Source of the DNA: an uncultured Clostridia bacterium
GTDB taxonomy: Bacteria; Bacillota; Clostridia; Oscillospirales; Oscillospiraceae
DNA: 59,227 bases
Reading direction: 5' to 3'
Assembly: GCA_945877365.1 (NCBI GenBank)
Contig: CAMCRV010000013.1
Coordinates: forward strand, 1 to 59,227
The stretch's first letter is position 1. Each line of letters begins with the position of its first letter. The notes below the pieces were generated by a model. It made no database searches and was not told the DNA's origin. It saw only the letters and a program-made list of their open reading frames with translations. Positions 1 through 8,093 of this stretch are shown in pieces. A program made the position numbers and the translations under genes.

Positions 1-654
1 ATCTCCGGGCATCGGAGATTGCACGCGTGCCAAAAGGCAGGAATCGAAACGGTTCCTGCCTTAATCTATGCCCTCGACCGTGATGCCGCCGCCATTGCTC
101 TTGTGGACAGCAATCTGCATCGGGAGAAGATTCTGCCCAGCGAAAAAGCCTTTGCCTACAAGCTGAAAATGGATGCTCTGAGCCATCAAGGAACTTCTGG
201 ACAAGTTGGCCAGAAGTGGAGTAGAGAGGAAATTGCAGAGGGTGAGAGTGGTCGTCAGGTTCAGCGGTATATCCGCCTGACTGAATTGATCCCCCAAATT
301 CTCAGCATGGTGGATATCGGAAAAATCGCCCTAACTCCGGCGGTGGAGTTGTCCTATTTGAACGAACAGGAGCAGCGGGATTTGCTGGAAACCATGGAAA
401 GCGAGGACTGCACCCCGTCCCTGTCCCAAGCTGTCCAGCTCAAAAAGCTGAGCCAGTCCGGGGAACTGAATATGGACAAGATTTTTGAAATTCTCCGAGA
501 GCCCAAGGCCAACCAGCAGGAAAAGATCAGCTTCCGGGTGGAGGACCTGCGGAAATTCTTTCCCAAATCTTACAGCGTTGCTCGGATTCAGGAGCGGATT
601 TTGAAGCTGCTGGAAGCCGACTGCCGCAAGCGCCAGCGGGCGCAGGAACGGTAA
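1..654 (+). CDS. ParB/Spo0J-family partition protein, 5' end outside window
   Basis: The reading frame is open from base 1 and starts within the conserved ParB box, ISGHRRLHAC followed by AGIETVPALI, so the N-terminus lies upstream of the window. A central helix-turn-helix is seen (SREEIAEGESGRQVQRYIRL), then an acidic C-terminal region ending in basic residues. ParB-like proteins bind parS-type sites. In Firmicutes mobile elements they often sit in a maintenance module beside the recombinase, as here (a 50-aa protein and a serine recombinase follow on the same strand). A TTG at 19 could be read as a start but would cut the conserved box. The family call is firm; chromosomal Spo0J versus an element copy is inference, and the neighbours favour the element. 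Confidence 0.88.
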   Translation: MSGHRRLHACQKAGIETVPALIYALDRDAAAIALVDSNLHREKILPSEKAFAYKLKMDALSHQGTSGQVGQKWSREEIAEGESGRQVQRYIRLTELIPQILSMVDIGKIALTPAVELSYLNEQEQRDLLETMESEDCTPSLSQAVQLKKLSQSGELNMDKIFEILREPKANQQEKISFRVEDLRKFFPKSYSVARIQERILKLLEADCRKRQRAQER

Positions 655-667
655 GGAGGTGACAGCT

Positions 668-820
668 ATGCCAGAACAGATTATAGAAGATCAGATTGTG
701 GAAGTTGTCACCCAGCCTGAGGAGAATTACGGTGCACTGATTCCGGAACACGCAATCCTTCGTTTTGCCCGGTTTTTGCTGCCGAAGATACAGGCGGATT
801 TGGAAAAGAAAGAGGAATAA
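668..820 (+). CDS. small 50-aa protein of the ParB-recombinase module
   Basis: An ATG at 668 is preceded by a strong AAGGAGGTGA ribosome binding site and gives a 50-residue acidic protein beginning MPEQIIEDQIVEVVTQPEEN and ending in KKEE. It lies 13 bp after parB and 95 bp before the recombinase, all on the same strand. I recognise no domain. Very small proteins in this position are common in Clostridial integrative elements, but the function is unknown. Support is the ribosome binding site, the clean start and stop, and the operon position. Confidence 0.6.
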   Translation: MPEQIIEDQIVEVVTQPEENYGALIPEHAILRFARFLLPKIQADLEKKEE

Positions 821-915
821 GACTTTGGCAGGCAGTGGATTTGTGTCTGCTGCCTGCCGCACATTTGACGATACAATCACCTTTTACTATTATGAACACA
901 TGGAGGAGAATGCTT

Positions 916-2388
916 ATGAACGCAGTGATTTATGCCCGATATTCTTCCGACCGACAGCGGGAAGAATCGATCGAAGGCCAGCTCCGGGAATGCACGGAGT
1001 ATGCCAAGAAAAACAATTTGACCCTGTTGGGAACCTATGTTGACCGGGCACTATCTGCCAGAACCGCGGACCGGCCGGATTTCCAGCGGATGATTGCAGA
1101 CAGTGCCAAAGGTATTTTTGATGTGGTGCTGGTATGGAAGCTGGACCGCTTTTCCCGGGATCGCTATGACAGCGCCCACTATAAGCACATTCTGAAAAAG
1201 AACGGTGTCCGGCTGATCTCCATCAAGGAAAATATCTCCGACGGCCCGGAGGGTATCATTCTGGAATCCATGCTGGAAGGCTATGCGGAGTATTACTCGG
1301 CAGAACTCTCCCAGAAGATTCGCCGAGGACAGCAGGACAACGCAATCAAGTGCATGAACAACGGCGGAAATACCCCGCTGGGCTACTATGTGGATAAGGC
1401 AACGGGAAAACTTGAAATTGATCCCGAAACAGCGCCCTATGTTCGGGAACTGTTTTCCCGGTACGCAGACGGCGAACGGCTCACGGTGTTACAGGCAGAA
1501 ATGAAGCAGCAGGGACTTCGCTCCAAGCGGGGCAATCCCTATTCCATCAGCGTGCTCAGTAATCTGCTGAAAAACCGCAAGTACATCGGAGAATATAAGT
1601 ACGGTGATGTGATTATCCCGGATGGGATTCCGGCAATTATTGACAAAGATTTATTCGAAAGGGTGCAGATGCGTATGGCAGCAAACAAAAAGGCCCCGGC
1701 ACGGGCAAAGGCAGAGGAAGAATACCTGCTTACCACGAAACTCTATTGTGGGGAGTGTGGACGACTGATGGCTGGTGAAAGCGGCAAGGGCTGCAAAGGT
1801 GTCGTCTATCACTATTACAAATGCAGCGGTGCAAAGCGGAAGCTGGGGTGCAAGAAGAAGGCCATCCGAAAGGACTGGATAGAGAATGTGGTGGTTAAGT
1901 TTACGGTTACCCATGTGCTCACCGACACCGCCATTGACCGCATCGCAGATGCCATTGTGGTAATGCAGGAGCAGGAGGACACCATGACCCCGGTACTGAA
2001 GCAGCAGCTGCAGCAGTGTGAAACGGAAATCCGCAATGTGATGAAGGCCATCCGGCAGGGTATTATTACGGATACCACCAAGGATTGCCTGGAGGAACTG
2101 GAAATCCAGCGGGATTCTCTGAAAGCCAACATTGCCCAGCTTGCGCTGGAGCGGCGCAAGTTTACCAAGGAAGAAATCGTGGACTGGATCAGCCGGTACA
2201 AGGACGGCAATATCAACGATCCCGACTACCGGAGGGAAATCATTGATACTTTTGTAAATTCCGTCTATGTGTACGATGACAAATTGCTTCTCACCTATAA
2301 TTACAAGGACGGCAGCCAGACCCTGACCCTGAAGGAAATTGAAGCTGCCCTGAGTTCGGATTTAACCAGTATGTGTCCACCAAAATGA
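916..2388 (+). CDS. large serine recombinase (site-specific integrase)
   Basis: A 490-residue protein with the three-part layout of large serine recombinases. The N-terminal resolvase domain (about 1-145) starts NAVIYARYSSDRQ, with Ser10 the likely nucleophile, and has the conserved LDRFSRDRYDS. A recombinase domain follows (about 160-270, with GNPYSISVLSNLLKNRKYIGEY). Then come a zinc ribbon (CGECGRLM... GCKK) and a C-terminal coiled coil. The start at 916 is chosen because GGAGGAGA precedes it and it begins at the resolvase strand; an upstream in-frame ATG at 835 would add 27 unrelated residues. It catalyses strand exchange by a phosphoserine link and would integrate or excise its element. 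The last 42 bp recur at 10929, and the stop codon lies inside a terminator hairpin. Confidence 0.93.
   Translation: MNAVIYARYSSDRQREESIEGQLRECTEYAKKNNLTLLGTYVDRALSARTADRPDFQRMIADSAKGIFDVVLVWKLDRFSRDRYDSAHYKHILKKNGVRLISIKENISDGPEGIILESMLEGYAEYYSAELSQKIRRGQQDNAIKCMNNGGNTPLGYYVDKATGKLEIDPETAPYVRELFSRYADGERLTVLQAEMKQQGLRSKRGNPYSISVLSNLLKNRKYIGEYKYGDVIIPDGIPAIIDKDLFERVQMRMAANKKAPARAKAEEEYLLTTKLYCGECGRLMAGESGKGCKGVVYHYYKCSGAKRKLGCKKKAIRKDWIENVVVKFTVTHVLTDTAIDRIADAIVVMQEQEDTMTPVLKQQLQQCETEIRNVMKAIRQGIITDTTKDCLEELEIQRDSLKANIAQLALERRKFTKEEIVDWISRYKDGNINDPDYRREIIDTFVNSVYVYDDKLLLTYNYKDGSQTLTLKEIEAALSSDLTSMCPPK
2342..2383 (+). repeat. 42-bp direct repeat, copy 1 (recombinase 3' end)
   Basis: The 42 bases encoding the recombinase C-terminus (reading ...LSSDLTSMCPPK) are repeated exactly at 10929-10970, where no recombinase body precedes them. 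Both copies are followed at once by an intrinsic-terminator hairpin and by a roughly 105-bp structured repeat. This is direct sequence identity; the role as recombination border or excision scar is inference. Confidence 0.9.
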
Positions 2389-2420
2389 GAACCCACACCG
2401 TAAGGTGTGGGTTCTCATTT
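2387..2420 (+). terminator. intrinsic terminator of the recombinase gene
   Basis: A perfect 13-bp stem (GAGAACCCACACC with GGTGTGGGTTCTC) around a GTAA loop, followed by ATTTTGCT. The stem begins inside the recombinase stop codon. Confidence 0.85.
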
Positions 2421-2530
2421 TGCTGAACGAGGACTCGAACCCATCTAAATGCGGCAGTCCTGTGGACTGCCGTTTGCCGCCGGCTCGACGGCGGCAACTC
2501 CTTAGTGTCATCGAGTCCTATATCGTCCAC
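2421..2530. repeat. structured tRNA-like repeat R1
   Basis: First of three related copies (also 2559-2669 and 11008-11110). Inside are a stem CGGCAGTCC/GGACTGCCG and a second GC-rich stem (GCCGCC/GGCGGC). The ends GGACTCGA and TCGAGTCC can pair over about 85 nt. Read on the minus strand the end resembles a tRNA T-arm (GGGTTCGAGTCC). It lacks a usable acceptor stem and anticodon arm, so it is not called a tRNA. Confidence 0.7.
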
Positions 2531-2558
2531 TTGCACCCACGCTCCGGTGTGCTTCCCT

Positions 2559-2669
2559 TGCTGAACGAGGACTCGAACCCATCTGAATGCAGCAGTCCTG
2601 TGGACTGCCGCTTGCCGTCGGCTCGACGGCGGCAGCTCCTTAGTGCCATCGAGTCCTATATCGTCCACC
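2559..2669. repeat. structured tRNA-like repeat R2
   Basis: A second copy, nearly identical to R1 and 138 bp further along, with the same closing pairing GGACTCGA/TCGAGTCC and the same two inner stems. Several differences from R1 fall in stems and partly keep pairing. Confidence 0.7.
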
Positions 2670-2677
2670 ATACAGGA

Positions 2678-2927
2678 AAAATCCGAACTTCTTCCCCATC
2701 GGGAACGGGTTCGGATTTCTCGTTTCTATCAAAGATATTACATACTGAGCCTACACCCCCGGTTTTGCCTGTCGCAGAACCGGGGGCTTTGTACATTCGA
2801 CGAAACATTCCACCTTGAATAGCTTTTTAATACTCTTTCTTGATTAAAAACTTTGATTTTAATCAAGAAGGCGCTGCCTTGCGGCATTGCCGAATCTGTG
2901 ATTTTCGGGATAGAAAATCACAGATTC
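2678..2927. other. hairpin-rich intergenic stretch, no gene seen
   Basis: No credible coding region lies between the recombinase and the tudS-like gene. The stretch has several palindromes: AAATCCGAAC/GTTCGGATTT (2679-2718), CCCCCGGTT/AACCGGGGG followed by CTTTG (2756-2790), and a perfect 15-bp stem GAATCTGTGATTTTC with its complement (2892-2927). The first two look like rho-independent terminators on the plus strand and may isolate the element from the chromosome. Confidence 0.65.
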
Positions 2928-3036
2928 CCGTCTCATATGATTCTCTAATGAAAAACTTTAATCCAGATTGATTAAAGTTTTTAAAAGAGAATCAGTATAA
3001 GCGGACTTTTTTGATCCGCTTTCTTGCTATGCTCTT

Positions 3037-3080
3037 TTTTGAAAAGCAGCACACAGCTACCCCTCTGCCGCTGTGTGCTG
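3037..3080 (-). terminator. terminator of the ugp-like/tudS operon
   Basis: A 10-bp stem CAGCACACAG/CTGTGTGCTG, followed on the minus strand by CTTTTCAAAAAAG. It lies 28 bp past the stop of the last gene of the leftward operon. Confidence 0.65.
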
Positions 3081-3107
3081 TTTGTCTTTGCGTGTTTACT
3101 TGTCTCC

Positions 3108-3680
3108 TTATGCTTTACGAACACCAACATTCCCTTCTACCATGGCCATAGCCCGTTCCGGCTCCGGGGGGAACAGGCCGTCGCACTTCAGGGTGATGCC
3201 GTTTTCCCCCAGCATCTCCAGCAGCGTGTCCATGAACACGCCCCGGCCTTCTGCCAGATGGCACTGCTTCAGCACGCCGCTTACATCCCGGCCGCTGAAT
3301 TCGCCGCCCCATGGCCCCCGGCAGGTATACTTCACGCCGCAGCTGGGGCTGCCGTCAATGCCCAGAATTCCCAGAATTTCGTATTCCTGGGGATTTGCCA
3401 GATATTCCTGCACCTGCAGGACAACGGGTGCCAGCATCTCCCGGCAGCGCTGGCGGAAGAACACATTGTCAAACTGGTCGCAGGTGTGTCCCCAGCGCCG
3501 GGCACCGTACTGCAAAAGCTCCGGGCAGGGCAGCTGCAGCAGCTGCACCCCATTGTCGATGGCGGCCTTCAGCAGACTGCGGCGCAGAGCCTCCTCTGCC
3601 TCCATATCCCCCAGATCATAGCTTTTCAGCTTGGAGGCGGTATTCAGCAGGCAATGGCCCACCAGAAGAATTTTTTTCAT
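3108..3680 (-). CDS. TudS-related putative desulfidase (DUF523-like)
   Basis: A 190-residue protein with three well-placed cysteines, Cys10 (VGHCLLN), Cys52 (LPCPE) and Cys114 (GSPSCGVKYTC). These are the pattern of TudS/DUF523 proteins, in which three cysteines hold a [4Fe-4S] cluster that takes sulfur from thiouracil-type substrates. It most resembles the CD3072-type branch found in Clostridia; the true substrate is unknown. Its ATG overlaps the TGA of the HAD gene by four bases, so the two are translationally coupled, with AAAGGA upstream. As last gene of a transporter operon whose binding protein has a rhodanese domain, it suggests a sulfur-handling step (inference). Confidence 0.8.
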   Translation of the reverse strand: MKKILLVGHCLLNTASKLKSYDLGDMEAEEALRRSLLKAAIDNGVQLLQLPCPELLQYGARRWGHTCDQFDNVFFRQRCREMLAPVVLQVQEYLANPQEYEILGILGIDGSPSCGVKYTCRGPWGGEFSGRDVSGVLKQCHLAEGRGVFMDTLLEMLGENGITLKCDGLFPPEPERAMAMVEGNVGVRKA

Positions 3681-4507
3681 CGTCCATGCATCCTTTCCAG
3701 ATATTGTGCCACACCGTCCCCGGCATTGCTGCCGATGACGAGATTGGCCTTTTGCTTCAGCTCCGGGGCGGCGTTTTCCACGGCGCAGCAGAAATCGCAG
3801 GCTTCAAACAGAGGAGAATCGTTGCGGCTGTCCCCGAAGGCCACCAGCCGGGAAAAGCCCTCCTGCCGCAGCCGGGATACCGCCCTCCCCTTGTGGGCAT
3901 CCCTGCTGCAAACCTCCAGACACCAGCGGCTTTCGGAGTAGATATCCCGGTAGTAGTCCACCGTCAGGTTGCAATTTTCAAGACAGGCGTTGAGAACATC
4001 CAGCCGTTCCGGGGTGTTGTCCATATACAGGCCGTAAATGACCTGCGTGTCCAGCAGCTCCCGGGCAGCCCGGCGGCGGATATTTGGGTCGATGGCATCC
4101 ACATGCGCCACGGCATCCATTGGAAAATAGCCGTCCCACAGGCAGCCCTCCACCCTACCCAGATTGGCGGTAAAACGCCCATCCTCCATAGTAAACAGCA
4201 TTCCCCCTATCCCGGCAGCTGCTTCCGCTTTGGAAAGAAGCTCCAGAGCAGCGGCATCCATGGGAACGGCATGGGAAAATTCTTTGCTGCCGGGATCGTA
4301 GCACACCGCACCGTTCAGCAGAATCATGGGATCCCGGATGGGGATATCCCGGAGCAGCGGCAGGGCGGACAGCGGCGTTCTGGCGGTGGCTACGGTAAAA
4401 CGAAGCCCCTGCGCCATCAGCCGGTTTAAAATGACTGTGGTGGTTTGGCTGACGGTACCTGCCGGGGTCAGCAGGGTTCCGTCCATATCGGAGATGTAAA
4501 GGGTCAT
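3677..4507 (-). CDS. Cof-type HAD-IIB hydrolase
   Basis: A 276-residue HAD phosphatase. Motif I is SDMDGTLL (Asp7 nucleophile, Asp9 acid/base). Motif II is the Thr of TVATAR. Motif IV is FGDSRNDSPLFE near residue 225, and the long C2-type cap between them marks subclass IIB (Cof/YbiV-like). Such cytosolic enzymes hydrolyse sugar phosphates or nucleotide-like monophosphates; no substrate can be read from sequence. It follows the binding-protein gene by 74 bp and overlaps the desulfidase gene, so it probably acts on the imported compound after phosphoryl processing (inference). Confidence 0.88.
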   Translation of the reverse strand: MTLYISDMDGTLLTPAGTVSQTTTVILNRLMAQGLRFTVATARTPLSALPLLRDIPIRDPMILLNGAVCYDPGSKEFSHAVPMDAAALELLSKAEAAAGIGGMLFTMEDGRFTANLGRVEGCLWDGYFPMDAVAHVDAIDPNIRRRAARELLDTQVIYGLYMDNTPERLDVLNACLENCNLTVDYYRDIYSESRWCLEVCSRDAHKGRAVSRLRQEGFSRLVAFGDSRNDSPLFEACDFCCAVENAAPELKQKANLVIGSNAGDGVAQYLERMHGR

Positions 4508-4581
4508 GGGGTTTCCTTTCGGCGGCAGTGGTAAAAATTCCCGGCGGCAGGGAATGCCGCCGGGAAACTGTTATGGGGAGT

Positions 4582-6267
4582 TTAGCTGTTGCGTGCCTCG
4601 TCCACAGCCTTCTGGCCGTTGACCTGAGCATCGGCAAGAGCGGTATCCAGATCCTTCTCACCGGCAAACACCAGCTTCAGCTGATCGCCCAGAGCGTTCA
4701 GAGCGTTGATGCAGCCGATGCAGCGCTCGCCCTGGAAGCCCTTGTCCAGGTTGTCCATGGCAACCTGCTTCATAGGCTTCTCAGCCAGCACAGCAGCGAA
4801 CACGGGATCGCTGACAGCGGACTTCCGGACGGGGATATAGCCGGTCTGAGCTGCGAAGTAAGCGGTGTTCTCAGTGGCGGTCAGGTACTTCAGGTACAGC
4901 CATGCTGCGGTCTTCTGAGCATCGGAGCCAACATCGTAGACAGTGACATTGGTGCCGTAGTACAGCTGATCATCGGTTTCGTTGGCGGGCAGAGGAGCAC
5001 AGTTGATGACAATGCCCTCCTCCGTACCGGACTCGATGTAGGGCAGAGCAGAGGTGGAGGCGACGCACATGGCGGCGCGACCCTGCTGCAGGGGGATGTT
5101 GGCGTTCTTGTCCTCACCGGCAAACCGGGCGGCGTTATCCTGGAACATACCGTTCAGGAAGGTGACAGCCTTTCTCATAGGCTCCTGATCGAAGAAGGGC
5201 TTGCCGGTGGCATCATCCATGCACAGACCGCCGGCCTGCTTGACCCAGGGGGCGATATCGGTGGACAGGTTGTTGGCGAACACGGTGCCGTAGATGTCGG
5301 GATCGCCGTCGCCGTCGGTGTCCTTGGTCAGCTTCTTGGAGGCCTCAGCCCACTCCTCCCAGGTGGTGGGAACGGCAACGCCGGCTTCTTCCAGCATACC
5401 CTCGTTGTAGTACAGAACCATCATGCTCTTGTTGAAGGGCATGGCGTATTGGCCGTCGCCCCAGATGCAGTTGTCCATGAACATCTGGGGGAAGTCAGCC
5501 TTGTCCTCGGCGGTGAGGCCAATTTCGGGATCGTTCATATAGGGAACCAGATCCAGAACCAGACCCTTGTCCACATACCAGGACAGACGGTTGGAGTAAA
5601 TCTGAGCCAGATTGGGCAGCTGATTTGCCTTGGCGGCAGCCATCAGCTTGTCAAACAGATCGGTGTAGCCGCCCTGATTCTGCAGGGTGACCTTGATGTA
5701 GGGATACTCAGCCATGAAGTCGTCGGTGATTTTCTGCATGGCCTCTTCGTTGACACCGCTCATGGCGTGCCAGAACACCAGCTCCACTTCCTCGGGCTGG
5801 GTCTCGGCAGGGGCAGCACCGGTGGTCAGATCGGGGAACTTCTCGCTCCAGGCGGTGAAGCCGCCCTCCAGGGTGTAGACCTTGCTCATGTCGTAGCCGA
5901 TGGCGGACAGAGCGTTGGTAGCAGCCTGTGCGTAGCGCTTGCCGGAGTAGCACACCAGAATGATCTTCTTGTCCAGACCCTTGGTGGCTTCGGTCATGGT
6001 AGCCTTACCGGCCTCGGCATCGCCCTCCTTGGCCTTGTCCATGTCCCAGGCCTGCGCACCGGGGATGGTCTTGGCACCGGAGTCGGCAGCCTTACGAATG
6101 TCGAAGAACACATAGCCGCTGTCATCCAGCAGGCCCTTGGCATCCTCGGGGGTGATGTACTGCATGGGGGCGTCGGCAGGAGCCTCGGCTGCAGGAGCCT
6201 TGGCACCGCAGGCAGCCATACTCAGAACCATGACAGCACACAGCAGCAGGGAAAGAATACGCTTCAT
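4582..6267 (-). CDS. rhodanese-UgpB fusion: ABC solute-binding lipoprotein
   Basis: A 561-residue protein. The signal peptide ends in the lipobox MAAC (Cys20), so it should be membrane-anchored outside the cell. Residues about 36-146 form a rhodanese-like domain with YVFFDIRKA and the active-site loop CYSGKR (Cys106), matching CxxGxR. From about 160 a full extracellular solute-binding protein of the UgpB/sugar type follows (ELVFWHAMSG, then AYMNDPEIG-like lobes, to the C-terminus). Both parts look intact. It heads a permease-permease pair read from the same operon. UgpB relatives bind glycerol-3-phosphate or its diesters; here the ligand is unknown. A rhodanese fused ahead of the binding domain is unusual and suggests sulfane-sulfur or thio-compound handling (inference). 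The start is set by AGGAGG ten bases upstream. Confidence 0.87.
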   Translation of the reverse strand: MKRILSLLLCAVMVLSMAACGAKAPAAEAPADAPMQYITPEDAKGLLDDSGYVFFDIRKAADSGAKTIPGAQAWDMDKAKEGDAEAGKATMTEATKGLDKKIILVCYSGKRYAQAATNALSAIGYDMSKVYTLEGGFTAWSEKFPDLTTGAAPAETQPEEVELVFWHAMSGVNEEAMQKITDDFMAEYPYIKVTLQNQGGYTDLFDKLMAAAKANQLPNLAQIYSNRLSWYVDKGLVLDLVPYMNDPEIGLTAEDKADFPQMFMDNCIWGDGQYAMPFNKSMMVLYYNEGMLEEAGVAVPTTWEEWAEASKKLTKDTDGDGDPDIYGTVFANNLSTDIAPWVKQAGGLCMDDATGKPFFDQEPMRKAVTFLNGMFQDNAARFAGEDKNANIPLQQGRAAMCVASTSALPYIESGTEEGIVINCAPLPANETDDQLYYGTNVTVYDVGSDAQKTAAWLYLKYLTATENTAYFAAQTGYIPVRKSAVSDPVFAAVLAEKPMKQVAMDNLDKGFQGERCIGCINALNALGDQLKLVFAGEKDLDTALADAQVNGQKAVDEARNS

Positions 6268-6329
6268 CTTGTTTTTTCCTCCTAAAAAATTGTTATAAAT
6301 TCATCGGGAAGCGATGGATTTAACCCATT

Positions 6330-7163
6330 TCAGCCCTTCAGACCGGTTTTGCTGACGCCCTGAATGATATACTTCTGGGTCAGCAGGTACACGATAATGG
6401 TGGGGGCAATGATCATCAGGGAAAAGGCCATGAGGGTGTTGTAGTCGGTTCCGGCCTCGGTGGAGAAGTAGGCCAGTCCCACGGGCAGGGTTCGCATTTC
6501 CCGGGAATTGGTGGAGATCAGGGGCCACAGGTAGCTGTTCCAGCTGTTGATGATCTTCAGCAACGCAATGGACACCACTGTAGGCCGGGACATGGGAACC
6601 ATCACGGTGAACAGATACCGCAGGTCGCTGCACCCGTCCATCCGAGCCGCCTTGTAATAGGACTGGGGGATGGAGGCAAACTGTTGCCGCAGCAGGAAGA
6701 TGGAGAACACCGAGGTAGCCCATGGGGCAACCATGGCCTTATAGGTGTTGATCCACCCCAGCCGGGCAAGGGTGACGAAGTTGGGAATGGTGAGAATCTC
6801 GCCGGGAACCATCATGGTAGCCACCAGCAGCAAAAACAGGAGGTTTTTCCCCCGGAATTCCAGCTGGGCAAAGGCATAGGCCGCCAGAATGGTGGTGATC
6901 AGCTCGCAGGAGGTAATCATCACCGTCACCAGAATGCTGTTTTTCAGATAGGTGAAGAATGGCACAGCCTTGAAGGCCTTCACATAGTTCTGCCACTGGA
7001 TTTTGGAGGGGATCCAGACGGGAGGCATTTTCAGCACCTCCTTGCTGGGCTTCACCGAGGTGAGGATCATCCACACAAAGGGCAGCAGAATGAATACCGC
7101 GCCGGCAATCAGAATGGCGTAGGTCAGGAGCTTTGCCGCTTTTTGACCCGGAGTTTGGTTCAT
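6330..7163 (-). CDS. carbohydrate/G3P ABC transporter permease (UgpE/MalG type)
   Basis: A 277-residue inner-membrane protein with six predicted hydrophobic segments. The EAA loop that docks the ATPase reads YYKAARMDGCSDLRYLFTVMVPM, near residue 190. The first segment is LLTYAILIAGAVFILLPFVW. It overlaps the upstream permease by four bases (ATGA) with AAGGAGG in the overlap, and lies 62 bp before the binding-protein gene. It forms the translocation channel with the 7160-8092 product. Confidence 0.92.
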   Translation of the reverse strand: MNQTPGQKAAKLLTYAILIAGAVFILLPFVWMILTSVKPSKEVLKMPPVWIPSKIQWQNYVKAFKAVPFFTYLKNSILVTVMITSCELITTILAAYAFAQLEFRGKNLLFLLLVATMMVPGEILTIPNFVTLARLGWINTYKAMVAPWATSVFSIFLLRQQFASIPQSYYKAARMDGCSDLRYLFTVMVPMSRPTVVSIALLKIINSWNSYLWPLISTNSREMRTLPVGLAYFSTEAGTDYNTLMAFSLMIIAPTIIVYLLTQKYIIQGVSKTGLKG

Positions 7164-8092
7164 CGGCTCGTCCTCCTTTCGTCATACAGGGCAACCAGCC
7201 GGACAACACCGAATTGCAGCAGGGTGATGGCCAGCACAATGAGAAACAGCACAAAGGAGGCTGCCGCTGCCGCCGCAAAGGACCAGTTGTGGTAGAATTT
7301 GTCGAAGATGTAGTACACGATGGTCAGACCGCTTTTCAGGGGTCCCGGCTCCTTAGCGTACATGACATACACCTCATCGAAGGTCTTGAACACATCGATG
7401 ACGGTGGTGATGGACAGGAAAAAGACGGTGGGGCCAAGCTGGGGCAGGGTGATGTGGAAGAACCGGTTCATGGCTCGGGCACCGTCCAGCCGGGCAGCCT
7501 GATAGTACCGTGGGTCAATGCCCTGAAGTCCTGCCAGAAAGATGATGACCCGGTAGCCCAGCCCCTTCCAGATACACAGCACCACCAGAATGGGCAGGGT
7601 CATGTTGGGGTCTGTCAGCCATGCGATTTTCTTCACGCCAAAGACCTTCAGAATGGCGTTCACAAGGCCAAAGTCCTTGTTCAGCATCCATGCCCAGACG
7701 ATAGACACCGCCACCATGGAGGTGACGAAGGGCAGAAAATAGATGCTCTGGAACACCTTGCGGCAGCGGATGTCGGAATTCAGCAGCACCGCGAAGAGAA
7801 GGGAAACGGCAATGGACAGGGGTGCTGCCACCAGTGCCAGACGCATGGTGTTTTTGATGGCAAGGGCGAAATCGGCATCGCGCATCAGGTTGCGGAAATT
7901 GTCAAAGCCCCAGGCGTACACCTCGTCCTTGAGGTAGTCGAAGTCGGTGTAGAAGCCCATGAGGAAGGATTTGCAGATGGGATAGATCTGAAAAACCGTA
8001 ATCACCAGCAGTGCCGGCAGCAGATACAGCCATGCCTTGTAGCGCAGCGCAAACCGCACCGGGGGGCTGTCTGTCAGTCTGTTTGTGCGCAT
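7160..8092 (-). CDS. carbohydrate/G3P ABC transporter permease (UgpA/MalF type)
   Basis: A 310-residue membrane protein of the MalF/UgpA family. The first transmembrane helix is near residues 17-35 (AWLYLLPALLVITVFQIYPI). The EAA loop YYQAARLDGARAMNRFFHITLPQL lies near 205. It starts one base after the ATPase stop with GGGAGG upstream and couples by ATGA overlap to the second permease. The order ATPase-permease-permease-binding protein is that of ugp-like systems in Firmicutes. Confidence 0.92.
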   Translation of the reverse strand: MRTNRLTDSPPVRFALRYKAWLYLLPALLVITVFQIYPICKSFLMGFYTDFDYLKDEVYAWGFDNFRNLMRDADFALAIKNTMRLALVAAPLSIAVSLLFAVLLNSDIRCRKVFQSIYFLPFVTSMVAVSIVWAWMLNKDFGLVNAILKVFGVKKIAWLTDPNMTLPILVVLCIWKGLGYRVIIFLAGLQGIDPRYYQAARLDGARAMNRFFHITLPQLGPTVFFLSITTVIDVFKTFDEVYVMYAKEPGPLKSGLTIVYYIFDKFYHNWSFAAAAAASFVLFLIVLAITLLQFGVVRLVALYDERRTSR

Positions 8093-8093
8093 C

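Noticed and set aside
2421-2669. tRNA genes at R1 and R2
   Set aside because: They have T-arm-like sequence but no matching acceptor stem, no D-arm and no clear anticodon loop.
2405-2818. A 137-codon plus-strand frame after the recombinase
   Set aside because: It runs through a terminator and two structured R repeats, and its peptide is duplicated only because the DNA repeats are.
4528-6285. A 585-codon plus-strand frame opposite the rhodanese-binding protein gene
   Set aside because: It has an antisense composition (GG, VV, LL, HH runs), no ribosome binding site and no recognisable domain.
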